Source of the DNA: Megascapheus bottae
Taxonomy: Eukaryota; Chordata; Mammalia; Rodentia; Geomyidae
Direction: 5' to 3'
Assembly: GCA_024803745.1 (NCBI GenBank)
Contig: JANJXV010000101.1
Location: 2,163,001 to 2,227,000 of the forward strand
Length of the DNA stretch: 64,000 nucleotides
Shown: piece after piece, positions 23,158 to 34,922 of the stretch
Numbering within the stretch: position 1 is the first letter of the stretch
Layout: each line of letters begins with the position of its first letter
Position numbers and translations under genes: made by a program
Notes under the pieces: generated by a model
Seen by the model: the letters and a program-made list of their open reading frames with translations, nothing else
What the model was told of the DNA's origin: nothing
Databases searched by the model: none

Positions 23158-23262
23158 CTTCTCAAACCTTGATACCCCTTCTCATGTTTTTGTCCTCCTT
23201 TCCCTCCCCCAACCCACCTAATCATCTTGTTTTCTCCCTTCCCTTGCCTGTTTCAAATAAAC
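23158..23262 (-). mobile_element. L1 3' UTR fragment in reverse orientation
   Basis: 'ttctcaaaccttgatacccc', 'tctcatgtttttgtcctcct', 'atcatcttgttttctccctt' is the reverse complement of the L1 3' UTR. It abuts the forward 5' UTR-like segment with no poly(T) between. Confidence 0.8.
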
Positions 23263-24814
23263 AAATAAGTGTGTGTATATATAGTATGCCAGGTAACAAA
23301 GTCAGATGCATTAACCACATGAGATTCCCGAAAATGGGGGAAAAAAAGAGAAAGAAGCATGTCCCACCAAAACATCCCTATCATGACAAGAGAAAACCCC
23401 AAGTTTCCTCCCATTTCTGTATCTTCAGTTTTCAGAAAAAGATGTGAACCACAGTAGGCAAGCAATATATGTGGCCTGAATGAGCATCTATTAATAGCTT
23501 GCCAATATTAGGTTTATGTATCTGTTTAATAAAGAAATCTTAAGAATGTGTTGAATCTAAGTAACTTTATAAAGGCTCCCCATGTGCTAAGGGTCAGTAC
23601 ACTTATGTTTCCCATAATCCTTGACTGTATGACAACTAGCTGTCATTCACTTGAAAAAGCCGGGACGATAACAGTGACTGCAATCTCTCCACAACACTGA
23701 TCTCTGTAGCACTTGTCAGATATAACTGATTTGCCAAGGTAAGCAAGAGTCTAAGGCTTCATCTGGATTTTTCTATTTTCCTTTGTAATATTTATTTTCC
23801 AGAAACCTGACTTACATGGTTTCCATGGAAATGAGTGAAATGGTGAAGCACAGAGCTTTCAGAAGTGTGCCACAATGAAAGGAAAAGTTATTTTTGTTAA
23901 TCATTTATTTAAAAATATTGATCAATAACACTATATAGAAGGTACTATAGAAAAAAGTTGATTGTTAAGAGTCTAATTCATATCATAGTATATAAATACT
24001 GTGAAAAGCCTATTTCAATGAATAAAGTAGACATAAGGGAAAAGTCTCTATATACTGACTTACTGGTTTATGTAAATGAATATATTATGAATCAAGTTTA
24101 ATTGGTAGATATACGTACAGATGTTTATTGTCTTAGCCTGACGTCTTATAATACATTTTCTTGATACTTTCAACTCTAAGCCTCTGCTCTTTTTCAAACT
24201 CAATATGCAGTAAACAATTAAATGGTTAGATAAATAAATGAGATAGAAATGAATTGGACACCTCTAAATATAAATGTTAGATGCACCCAAGAGAGGAGCA
24301 GCATTGGCTCTACTGGCTACTGGTATCAGGAAAAACAGGTACAGAGCTGTGGCACAGCAAAGCACTTACAGCAGGAAGGAGACATAAAACCAATAGCGAA
24401 GAGTCCCAGGAAACACTTGCTATCATGTCTGGCAGAGAAAAGCCTAGGGGCTATAGACTGATTCCCTCGTGAAAAGCAAACACCAAAGACAAAACTCTTT
24501 CAACACTCTATGCTATTTCTAATTACATTTTTATTATTTGGATGTTATATAGCAATTTTCTTTCCCAAATTAACTGTTTTTAAGTTGGCTTCATTCACAT
24601 TATCTGCAATAGTGACAGTAATTCAGTAGAACAATGTCCTATAAAATCAGACTATGATAGTAGACTGTACTTATGAAAGTCCTTATGATTTCAAACTGAA
24701 TTATTTGTTTGATGGCTATTGTCATATTAGAATGCTGCTCCTTGATTCTTCTTAATGATTTTTACTGATATGCATGATGTATAGTTTTCTTTGTGCTCAA
24801 AAACTGCTTTTCTG
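23263..24814. other. Non-coding DNA
   Basis: No gene, L1 or SINE recognised. Frames at 24,249-24,472 have no recognisable domain. Confidence 0.5.
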
Positions 24815-25050
24815 CAGGCTCTGGGGCCTGAAGTCATGGTCTGGGTGCTGTCCCGAGCCCATTCGTGCTCAACGCTAGCTCTCTTACCACTTAAGGCACA
24901 GTGCCATTTCCACTATTACTGAACGGTTGATTGGAAAGAAGAGTCTCTCAGGCTCTTCTTCCTGGGCTAGCTTCAAACCTTGATCTTCAGATCTCAGCCT
25001 CCTAAGAAGCTTCGAGTATATTACAAACAAGCACCATCAGCATCCAGCTC
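24815..25050 (-). mobile_element. B1-like/Geo-like composite SINE
   Basis: The reverse strand carries a B1-type head (complement of 'atcttcagatctcagcctcc') and a Geo-like right half ('gctctcttaccacttaaggc' is the reverse of the Geo core). Diverged, with no clear tail. Confidence 0.6.
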
Positions 25051-25916
25051 CAAAACTAATTTTAAGCAATCTTTTGTCATTTTCAGAACTGAAAGTGACA
25101 AAGACTCGGATCTAAGGTGTAACCTACTTATAGTTCACCAGCTCTCTGAACACGAGAGATGATTCCCAAGTTACATTTTCTTAGATGATTTTAAGAATGC
25201 AAATAAACCCTCAATTTCACTCTAAATGTTTAAGGCCTGACTGGAATTCTAGAAGTCTTTTCCATAAGAAACGGAAATTTTCTTCTACCCTAGCATAAAT
25301 GGGTTAAAATGCTACTTCTGAGGCCCCTACAATTACAACTTACTTGGGTTTGATACGTTCCGATTATACCTCCAAGAATATGTTATCAGGTCAATAAATA
25401 ATACAAAGCACCTTTTCCTTGCTAAGAAAGGACAAGGAAAGTAACACCTTCTGGAGATAGTGAAGGTACTAGGAGATGAGGGTAATGTTCAAAGGATTAT
25501 ACATGGTGTTTGAAGCTACCTGCCCAACAGAATAACCAATACTACCTGGGAAGACCTGCATTTGATCACTCAGGCCTCACTGCTCACGACCATTATTAAA
25601 TATTCTCTTAGTTTCTCAGCAGGCTGCTTTGAAGTTGCCACATGGAACATTTTTCTGCATAAAGAATTATAATTCACAAAAATGAAATGCTGATATGTAG
25701 CTACAAGATGAAAGCAGATATTAACCTGCATACCGCTCAACTGCTCACTGACCTTGGGTTAAGGTTTATTTCTATCATATATACTGCTTATCTCTTGAGA
25801 AGTTCATTTTACCAGCAGTCAGCACAGCCTTTTGACCATAGGGATGTATTAGATACAGGGGAAATAACCAAATAATACTGGATACAGTTATGTGTGAGCA
25901 AACCAAAAATATAAAG
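25051..25916. other. Non-coding DNA
   Basis: No element recognised. Confidence 0.5.
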
Positions 25917-26410
25917 AATGTTTTCTGGAAACATAAGGACCTGGGAAAAATGTGTTAAGTAAAGTAAATCAGGTCCAGAGAGAAGAAAGGATGCATCTTT
26001 TTCTCCTATAAGTGGAACACAAAATTAATTCATAGATATATAAGTAATCACTCTGGGGTAGTATACAAGTGTACATAAGTGTATGAATCAAACTATGATA
26101 GATTCAGGGAAAAAGTCAAAGGATAAAATTCCTTAGAAAGTCTAACTCACAGTTCAACAAAATAATGCCAGAAAATATGGAAGGAAGTATTAAGGAAAGC
26201 AGGATAAGGACAAATGAAAACAGGAAGAAGGAAGGATGCAGTTATAAAACCTAATATATGTCTTACAAAATTGGGAAAACTGAGGGAAGGTTAGGATTGA
26301 GAGGGATGGGTGGGAATGTTGAAAGGGTGACACTGATCAAGATGCAGGGTATTCATAAATGACTTTGTTGAATGGGAACTCCTTTGTACAACTACTTTAA
26401 AATTATAAAA
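25917..26410 (+). mobile_element. Ancient L1 3' end
   Basis: Ends with 'tgggaactcctttgtacaac' plus an A-rich tail, the familiar terminus of older mammalian L1 3' UTRs. Upstream are a purine-rich stretch and 'gtgttaagtaaagtaaatca', which fits the ORF2 'LSEVSQ' codons. Confidence 0.6.
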
Positions 26411-27179
26411 ATTTACATTTTAAATTTAAAAAGTATTTTCTTATCTAATTACTAATTTTCAAAGTTAGAATAAGTGAAAATCCTTTTCTTCAGGTATGTC
26501 ATGTTTGCTGAAAAGTTGATAAGCAAAACATTCCCTGAGTCAAAATAAAATCATGAAACCACTATGTTGTGAGTGTTCAAACAGAAAGCATGAACACAGC
26601 ACAGATGTCAGTCCACAAAAGAATTCTAGACACAACTAAAAAGAGGTGTAGCAAAATGAACTGCATTGATTCATGTTTATAAAAATCTAAGATTCCCATG
26701 GAATTCTCTAACTTGTGAGGGACAACAAGCATATCTTTAGGTAGGAGTCCAAACACAGACACATACGTACATTGAAAAGATCTTGTGGATCAATTATAAG
26801 CATAAGAATTTATGAAATCATGTGGAGATTTATGGAATTATCTTTAAACAATTACTAACCCTTCATCCTAAACAATTCAAAAAGGCAGTCATTAATATTT
26901 ACTATGGCTAAGACTTACATAAGAAGCATAAATAAACCACATTTTTGCATTCTTATTAGGAAGCCAGATACATCAAGGGTTTATACTGCTACATCACAGA
27001 AAATAAACAATTATAATACACAACATCATTATAATAAAACACATAGCCATATGATTGTACCAATACATGCAGGAAAGTTATGTGATATTTAAAATATAAT
27101 ATCAATTCATAATAAAAATAAAGAAGAACCCATATCCACATAACTATGTCCATTCATGAGGCAGTAGCTAACTTACACA
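26411..27179. other. AT-rich non-coding DNA
   Basis: Nothing recognised. Confidence 0.5.
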
Positions 27180-27600
27180 CTGAGGAAAAGCTGGGAACTT
27201 TCTTGATAAGATCTGGAACATGATAGGGAAGAACACACATTGGAGATAGGACAGCCTTTTAAATAAATGGTACTCAGAAAGTTGGAGATTTACATATCAG
27301 AAAACAACATCAAAACCACTTACAAGCCACAAAAATCAGGTCATAATATATTAAAGCCCTAAACATGAGACATAAATCTTCTACAATAGTAAATAGGAGA
27401 AATGCCTCTGTACACTGGAATAGGAAAGGACACAGTTGGATGAGACCTACAAAGCAGAGAACACCAAAGCAAAAATTTAAAAATGGCATTACCTCAAACT
27501 AAAATGCTTCTTCCCAGCTAAGGAAATAATCAACAAAGTGAAGAGCCAATCTGAAGAATGGGGAAAAAAATCTGTCAATATATATTTGAAAATGGGTTAT
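27180..27600 (+). pseudogene. Ancient L1 ORF2 remnant
   Basis: Codons around 27,493-27,545 read YLKLKCFFPAKEIINKVKS, matching the L1 ORF2 'YIKLKSFCTAKETI' region, followed by the 'EEWGKK' (PTEWEK) stretch. Many frameshifts; long dead. Confidence 0.65.
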
Positions 27601-30600
27601 ATATACAGTGTGCGTGAGGAAGTCCAAACACTCAGCCAGAACAAGCAGATTCTGTTCCGAAGAAGCCAGGTCTGATTCTGCTCAAAAAAGCCAAGAGAAT
27701 TTCCACAAAGAAAGTGATGCTTTTAGTAAGTCATGCTGTAAAAGAATCAGTATGGAAAGGACTGCAACTATGAAATCCATAATTAATCTGAGAATTATGC
27801 AAAGTCCAATATTAGAAAGCAGAAGGTGAGAAAAAGTGATGTGGCAACTGTAGAGTCAGAATTGGTTGTCTTGTTTCAACTATTTCATCAGCTAAATCAA
27901 GATACAGTGGTTTAAATACCAACTCAATTTGAAGTAGAGGTAAGTAACATTCAAGGAGCAATCGATATGATTTTAATTTTCTACTGGGAAAGAAGAGAAA
28001 AAATTGAAATTAAGGGTATACTACTTGTTCTTTCATAAAGTGTTACCATCATCCAAGATATGAAATAAAGGGAATTGGAAGGAAATAGTGAATTTTATTT
28101 TTACCATTTTAAGTTTTGACTCAAAGAATTAGGTGCTCTGAATTACACTGAAGTGAATCCCAGGAGATGGGTGCGGGGCAGGGGACATGTGGTTGGAAGA
28201 AGCAGCTCAAGATGATCATTGAAATTTTGACAGTACCATGTGGGAACAAGGGCCGAAGAGGAGGAAATGGCAGAAGAGAGAACCAAAGATACTAAAGGTT
28301 GACAAATAGAGAGAGATCACAATGTGGAAAGGAATGAAAGGTGTAGAAGAAAGGAAGAGACAGGAAGTAGAATTGTTTTCTGAAAGGCAAGAAATAATTC
28401 CTTCAAGCATAAAAGTGAAAGGGCTTCTTCAGACTGTGAAAAACGGAGGGAAGTTAATTCAAAAGAGATACTAAAATTGGTCACTGGATTTAATCTATAA
28501 GCCACCAGACATGCATTGATGGCTGAATAGTGCGAAGGAAGTGGTGGTGTGGAAACTATCATACTGCAGCGATGGAAGATGCTGGCTAAAGGAAGCCTGG
28601 CCAATCGTGTTAAATATGAGTGGAGGTTTTCTGTTAAGCTGTTCCTTTTTTCCCAAGGACAGATAAATAGGAACATCGTAGTGTGCTTGTAAATAAACAT
28701 GATTTTAAACAAAATGACTACAGAGAGAAGTAGAACACATAATGCTTTAAATAGTCAACAATTGATGCTTCATCTTAGGAAAGATCCAGCACTGTCACTT
28801 TTGCTACAGTGACACACTGAAGGTGAAGTGTATTTGAAAAGAGGAAAAAGGCAGAACTTGTATTATTACACCCTCTAATTCCCTATAAATTTGAGTCTCT
28901 TCTGGGTGGTAGAGATCAAAATATGAGGAGGAGAGGAATCATATGGCAGCAATGTGATTTCCAAATCTAGCAATTAGAATTCAAGGATAAATTGTTTGCT
29001 ATTTGGGTTTGGAAATTTGTAATATTCAAATTTACCCAGAGTAACACAGTTAAAGGTGCATGTCAACACTTGTGAGTTATTTCCTCATATCTAAATGGTT
29101 GCCATTTGCAACCACTTTCAAGTGTATTTGCTCAACAAATGCATGCTATTTGAGGAATCTACAGTGCCCAAACCATTCAAATCTGAGAAATAGGAGCTGG
29201 CTCAACCTACTGAAAGACCGCCAGGTACTAGGTTGTATTTGTAGTCATGTGGTACTTAAGAAAATGAACCTTATTTAACCAAGAAGTCTCAGTAAAATCA
29301 AGAGCTGTTGGCTAAAATTTTGCATACACACTAGTCTTCTTTTTAATCAATGTCTTTTCATCCTTTTAGGTGCTGTGATCTTTCCCATAAAGAAAACTTG
29401 GAAAACTATTCCCACAAAGCAGAATTAAATCACCAGTGAGAAGAATTATTCATGGAAGGAGTAAGGGTGATTACTGGAAATCATTCTGGGCCATGCTCCA
29501 TACTGTCTACTGCACTCTGGAGGGATTATTACATCCATAAGCTGACTTCTTACTCAGCAGGCTATCTTACAGTTCTCTAATGGCAAAAGCTAACTTGAGA
29601 ACATCTGATGGTAATGCAAATTACACCATAAAAAACAATGTAAATGAATTTTAGTTAGTGGAGAATCAATTGATTCTCCTTGTAGAATTCATAATAACCA
29701 AGACATTCATGTCATATTTGATATTGATAACTTTCTGAATTGATTAGTAAATTATTTCTTCATTTTTACATGTACTGCAGTCATATGCAGACACACATCA
29801 ATTTTTCAAGTTGAATCAGACCTCATTTAAATTTTATACTGTTCCTCCATTACCAGTAAGGGAAATGAAGAATTTGATATATTATTATATGTTAAACTTT
29901 TAACACAGTCATGAATTCTGTTTCTAAAACACCGAGTAGTTGGGCAATTGAAATAAGCACACTTTTAAGACCAGCACAAAATTTTTTCCTACAGTACTTA
30001 CAATTAAACCTCATTTTAGTAACATCACAATATTAGTGAAAAAAGTCTTAGTCTCTCTTTCAGATAGATATACTAATTAAGTATATTCACTTCATCAAAC
30101 AAAATAGTGGGATTAGATCAATGCTGTGCATATTTGTACAAATAATATAACCTTCACTTTTTGTGAGGAAAGGAATGCTCTACCAAATGAGGACTAGTTA
30201 AAATGTGGAAGAATATACCCTTGGTCGTGGTGTAGCTATTTTTACAATGAAACCTGAACTTTCTCTAACAAGTTCCCTGGGGACTTAAGAGAAAAACACA
30301 TTGAAATAGAGAATATAAATTTTAGCACAAAATTACATGGACTAACTTTAGACTTTAGAGTAAATATTCACATTGTATACAACAGGACTGAATTTCTCAT
30401 GAATAAAATATACAAAATTATCAATACTTAATTTTGTCTAGAAAGTAAAACGCATAATTGCCCAAACATTTCTCACTGGGTTTTAAAATGTACATGATAC
30501 TTCAGATGATGACAGTTTTTGGTATTGGAAATGATTATACAATAAATTCTAACTGGTCTGAAAAAAAAAGAAAGTAAAGTGCAGAGGAAAGCAATTCATG

Positions 30601-30601
30601 A
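27601..30601. other. Non-coding DNA, no element recognised
   Basis: Three kilobases without a recognisable repeat, the longest such run in the spacer. Frames of 131 codons (28,317-28,712, minus) and 73 codons (27,608-27,829, plus) show no domain, signal or codon pattern I trust. Confidence 0.5.
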
Positions 30602-30702
30602 GGGGCCGAGAGCATGGCCTAGTGGTTGAGTGTTTCTCTAACATTCATGAAGCCTTGGGTTTGATTCCTTAGTACCACATAAACAGGAAAAAGCTGGAAG
30701 TG
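30602..30702 (+). mobile_element. IDL-Geo-like SINE, left part (interrupted by L1)
   Basis: IDL monomer with A box 'tggcctagtggttgagtg' and B-box region 'gggtttgattcc', then the first Geo bases. It breaks at 'gctggaagtg' where an L1 enters. The rest of the SINE resumes at 31,281. Confidence 0.9.
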
Positions 30703-31265
30703 CCCAAGGTTTCTACTGATTATGACGAATGAGGGAAACCATTGAGCCTAAGTTCCTTTGAGTCTGGCTTACTTCACTTAATATGATTTTTTCTAAGTCT
30801 TTCCATTTCCTAACAAATGGGGCGATGTCATTCTTTCTGGGCTCTACTAGCAGAGATTTGCAGTAGATTTGCAATAGAGCAAAATCTTGATACATAAGGA
30901 CATATAATGTGAAGCTAATTGAAAGGACCTCCAGGATAGTGAAACAAAAGCCATATAATGAATGATTGTTGTCCTTAATGTACTATGCTGTCTCTCATCT
31001 CCTTTGCTGTCCCTTGGTTATCTCATATTGGTATAGTATCTCACTTTGTTATCTGATATATTGAATTTATTTGTATTTGGATATTTGAAATTTGATAGGG
31101 AAGGGGGGAAAACCAAGACGGGTGGGGGGTGTGGGGGGGGGAGGGAAACGGGTACCAAGACATGTGAAAGGGTATCAATGTATGTGAATTAATGCACCTT
31201 GTATCTGGCAAATATCATGTAACCCTTTTTAGTAATTACAATAAAAATAATAATAATAATAAAAA
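30703..31265 (+). mobile_element. L1 with inverted 5' segment, inserted into a SINE
   Basis: 30,703-30,839 is the reverse complement of the last ORF2 codons (RKNDIAPFVRKWKDLEKIIL ... stop). 30,840-31,265 is the directly downstream 3' UTR in forward orientation, ending 'aattacaataaaaataata'. ORF2 end and 3' UTR are adjacent in an intact L1, so the junction is a clean inversion. The SINE sequence 'aagctggaagtg' is repeated on both sides (30,691-30,702 and about 31,279-31,290) as the target duplication. Confidence 0.92.
31098..31152 (+). other. Potential G-quadruplex in an L1 3' UTR
   Basis: Five or more G-runs of at least three (gggtggggggtgtggggg onward, then gaggg, acggg) within 55 bases. 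It matches the G3+N1-7 pattern. G-rich 3' UTR tracts are a known feature of mammalian L1. Confidence 0.7.
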
Positions 31266-31280
31266 TACCACACAAAAAAA

Positions 31281-31378
31281 GCTGGAAGTGGTGCTGTGGC
31301 TGTGGTAGAGTGCTAGCCTAGAGAAAAACACAAGGACAGTGCCCAGGCACTGAGTTCAAGCCCAGGACTGCCCAAAGG
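31281..31378 (+). mobile_element. IDL-Geo-like SINE, right part
   Basis: Resumes the SINE cut at 30,702: 'gctggaagtggtgctgtggc' to 'caagcccaggactgcccaaa'. Confidence 0.88.
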
Positions 31379-31503
31379 AAGAAGCAATTAATGAAGAAAA
31401 CATGTATATCTAAGTCATCAATGCCATAGAAATGATTTATTTCATGGAATACATTTTGACTCATATGTCAAGAATTTTTGTGACTCGGGAAATGCATTAT
31501 TTG

Positions 31504-31622
31504 GGGCTGGGAGCATAGCCTAGCAGTAGAGTGTTTACCTAGTATTCTCAAAGCCCTAGGTTCAATTCCTCAGAACCACATACTTAGAAAAAGCCAGAAG
31601 TGGTACTGTGGCTCAAGTGGAA
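31504..31622 (+). mobile_element. IDL-Geo-like SINE, 3'-truncated
   Basis: Starts 'ggggctgggagcatagccta', has 'aggttcaattcc' at the B box, and stops in Geo after 'tgtggctcaagtgg', followed by AAAAGATT. Loss of the 3' end suggests a later deletion. Confidence 0.85.
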
Positions 31623-32454
31623 AAGATTATTTTCACCCAGTATAATCTCAGTTGCAATCAAACTATAAACAAATGGCTTTGTCCTAACAGACATGTATTT
31701 CCAGTTTTCACATCCTTATAGTCTACAAAGTTACAAAACTAATGTAAATAAACATAGTAACCATAAAGGCTTTTTCTTGCACTCAAATGGCATAGCAGTA
31801 TTCATTTTATATACTCATTAGAAAAGTTCCACAGAAATTCAATACTGTTGTCAGAGGATGCTTGGAAAATGGTGGCTCTATTGAACACCAACCTGGTTAA
31901 CCTGTTTTCATCAGCAGTAGCTGAGAATAGCAGGAGGACAGGACCTACGAGAGACAAGCAAGGTTCTATCTCCTTTATCCATGCAAAGGAGGCACAGTTT
32001 CTCTGCATCAGAGGCAAATTTTGACAACAGCGTCATAGATGCTAGAGGGTTCTTGCAGGCCTGAATTTGTAGCCCATAACTCATCTAGTAATTACAGGAA
32101 AAGTAAATGGAAAGCACCCAGTGCCTGACACTGGAAGATGAAAGAAGAACGGAAGTAAGAATGTTCACTTCAGAACATCCAGAGGTGACAGACTACTGCC
32201 AACTACTGTAACCTCAGGTCTCATGTGTGAAGAGCAAAGCAACTTATATTCCTTAGAAGTTCCATCCATTAACGTACTGAGGAAGTAGTGTGAAAAAAAT
32301 TACCACAAGTTCAATGGAAACCAACTTTAAATAAGATCATAAGAGTACATCAATATATTTAAGAAAAGAATAAAGCAAGTTCCTGGAAACTGACTACATC
32401 ATCATAACAAGAAGATATAACAAAAGACATGGGAATCTCTTATCTATTTTTCTT
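31623..32454. other. Non-coding DNA
   Basis: Nothing recognised. Confidence 0.5.
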
Positions 32455-32562
32455 AAAAGCCACAAGTGGTGCTGTGGCTCAAGTGATAGAGCTCTAGCCT
32501 TGAGAAAGCCCAAGGACAGTGCTCAGGCCTCTGAGTTCAAGACCCAGGACTGGAAAAAAAAT
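32455..32562 (+). mobile_element. Geo monomer alone (5'-truncated SINE)
   Basis: Contains only the right half, from 'aaaagccacaagtggtgctg' to 'cccaggactggaaaaaaaa'. The IDL half with the pol III promoter is missing. Confidence 0.85.
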
Positions 32563-33776
32563 CATCAACATGAACTCTTGTAACAATGTCTGAAACATGA
32601 TTGATTCTCAATAAATTTGTTGGTGTTGAATGCATAAGCAGGTAAGTGATTGAACAAAGTTGACTAATCAAGTAAACTTTGTGGTTCCACATCCTCAATT
32701 TTATTATGGTGCTGATCTCTTTACAAACTACCAGAAGGCATGGTGGAATTTGTGTAGGGTGAATGCCATGAACAGTGAGTGCTGAAATTGTGGTCTTTCA
32801 TTCAGCAAAAGTCAGTGAATGCCAGGCAGACGCCATGCCTGTGATAGACAGCCTCGTTTGTGCACAATTACTTTCTGGAACCTTTCCCACATTTCCTTGT
32901 AGGCAGAGTATCATTCTTGCTCCAGTGATTTCAGGCTCGGTCCAGTCACTTGCTACAGCCAGCAGAAAGCCCCTGGCTGTGATTTTTTTGCTGCCTCTGG
33001 GCACAAGTGGGAAGGGGAGTGGTATGGTGTGCTGATCCCTGGCTCTGAGAAATGCATCATGGGAGCAGCATGCTCCAGATGGTGATTGGCTGTATCTTCA
33101 GCTTGGGCTCTGAGTGAAAAGACATACGGAATGCAGGCAATCCCATCAGGATGAAAGCTTTCCACAGCCTCATAACATGAACCAAAAAAATCATTTTTGT
33201 TACATGCCTCTGGATATACTGGGGTTGTTTCTGCTGCATAATAACTAGAGAATAGCATTAACTATTTCAGTGTCTACTGTGAATGCTGGAAAAGATGAGA
33301 ACACATTATTCGTGATCATATCTGCATCCCAGAGGCCAGAGCCACATGTCTGGTAGCCTGGTGACATCTGTCAAATGAAAGGGATTATACAAATATCACA
33401 AATGCCTGTAACGAGCTTGAGAAGCCTGAACCTCATCTGTCAGCACTTTGCAACAGCTTCGCATTGCCATGAGCAAACCCTTTCCAGGGAGTATGCCCTG
33501 CATTTCCCATCCAGCAGGCAGACATTGCTATACTGTCAATTCTTCTTTCCCTCAGTCACCATACTTGAGTGAGAGTGTGATTGCCTGGGTGGGTATGTGT
33601 GGGTGAGTTCACTGCTGGTGTGGTATCATCAGTACATTCCCATACTCATAGTCAGCATGATTCTCACCAGCTCTACTCTTCTGTGAGCCCATACTGCTTC
33701 TTAAAATTTGGTCAGAGTATAATGCCTGCTGAAGTCCTTTTAATTATTCTTCCCTATACCTTCTTACTATCAGAAG
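32563..33776. other. Unique, moderately GC-rich non-coding DNA
   Basis: 32,770-33,570 is less AT-rich than its surroundings and carries overlapping frames on both strands (86 codons plus, 32,775-33,035; 101 codons minus, 32,953-33,258). I recognise no domain and see no exon structure. Confidence 0.4.
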
Positions 33777-33896
33777 AAGCTTATTTAGAAGGAACCAGGA
33801 CTTAATGAGCTATTTTATCCAAACTAGCCACATAGCAAGCTTATTTAGAAGGAACCAGGGCTTAATGAGCTATTTTATCCAAACTAGCCACATAGC
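33777..33896 (+). repeat. 60-bp tandem duplication, two units
   Basis: Units 33,777-33,836 and 33,837-33,896 differ at one base (A at 33,800, G at 33,860). A local, recent duplication of unique sequence. Confidence 0.98.
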
Positions 33897-34309
33897 AAGT
33901 AACAAGTCTCACACTGCTTTGATAACTCAATGTATATACTCCAGCAGAAAGACCAGTTTAAAAATTCTGAAACTGTTCTATCAAACCACTAGCAGAAAGA
34001 ACATTAATATTCAGAAAGTGTTGATTAAAAACAGGACTAACCATCTGATAATGAATCATCAGTTAATTTGTACACACACGGGAGCACTGGCACTTACCTT
34101 GCATTGTCCAGTGCTTCAAAAGGTGAGAAAAGCTGCAAGGACAACCTTGGAGAAATTCACTTCTACCTTCAACCATACTCCTCGGAAAGTCCCATGACCT
34201 TAGGAAGATACAAAATTTCTTTGGCTGTCAATTAGGACTCATCTCTATAGTGTTGTCTACCTCTCAAATGTTATGATTTCCTAAGTTCTGGAAGCATCCC
34301 ATTTATACA
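33897..34309. other. Non-coding DNA
   Basis: Nothing recognised; a frame reading through the tandem repeat (33,805-34,197) is a chance frame. Confidence 0.5.
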
Positions 34310-34375
34310 GGTAATAGGTGCATTAATTGTTGAACCTTGATACCCCTTCCCATGTTTTTATCCCCTATATAACAT
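34310..34375 (-). mobile_element. Short L1 3' UTR fragment
   Basis: 'caggtaataggtgcattaat', 'ttgaaccttgatacccct', 'cccatgtttttatccc' is the reverse complement of the L1 3' end. Confidence 0.65.
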
Positions 34376-34776
34376 TAGTAATCTCAACATGCTTTGATAT
34401 TTTCCCTTCTTAAAAATTTATTCTATAATTCACAGATACTGATAAATGCTGTGTATATTGTGAGAGCTCTCAAAATATTATTCAATAATTTGAATCAAAG
34501 TTTTTATTTTAAGCATTACTGGACCTGTACAGAGCTATATATCATTAGCATCCCAAAGTACTTATTGTATAACATTCTATATAATTAGGGTGACAATCTG
34601 TTCCTTTTTTCTTTTTTTTAAATTAAAGAATTTATTAACATTGATTTTTACATTATATTCCAAATGTCATGTTTAACAAACAAGTATTCAAGAAGGGGAT
34701 CTGTATATACGATCACTGGCACATAGATTTTAGAATATAATTAAATTAAGCTGAAGGTTTATATGTCATAGATAGA
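34376..34776. other. AT-rich non-coding DNA
   Basis: Nothing recognised. Confidence 0.5.
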
Positions 34777-34922
34777 GCCACAACCCCAGTTCTGGTTTTT
34801 TTTCTGGAAGAGATAATATTCTTATGGATTTGCTGCTGGGATGGCATTTAACCACAATCCTCAGATCTCAGCTTCCTGAGTAGCTAGGATTACAGCTATG
34901 AGCCAGTGGCACCTGACTTAAA
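34777..34922 (-). mobile_element. B1-like SINE, diverged
   Basis: Right end 'cctcagatctcagcttcctg' and 'agtagctaggattacagcta' is the reverse of a B1/7SL head. The Geo-like left portion is poorly preserved. Confidence 0.6.

Noticed and set aside
33777..33896. Short direct repeats considered as a CRISPR-like array
   Set aside because: Only two adjacent units, no spacers, in a mammalian context.
33805..34197. 130-codon frame containing a repeated peptide
   Set aside because: The repeated peptide comes from the 60-bp tandem DNA duplication, which keeps frame because 60 is a multiple of three.
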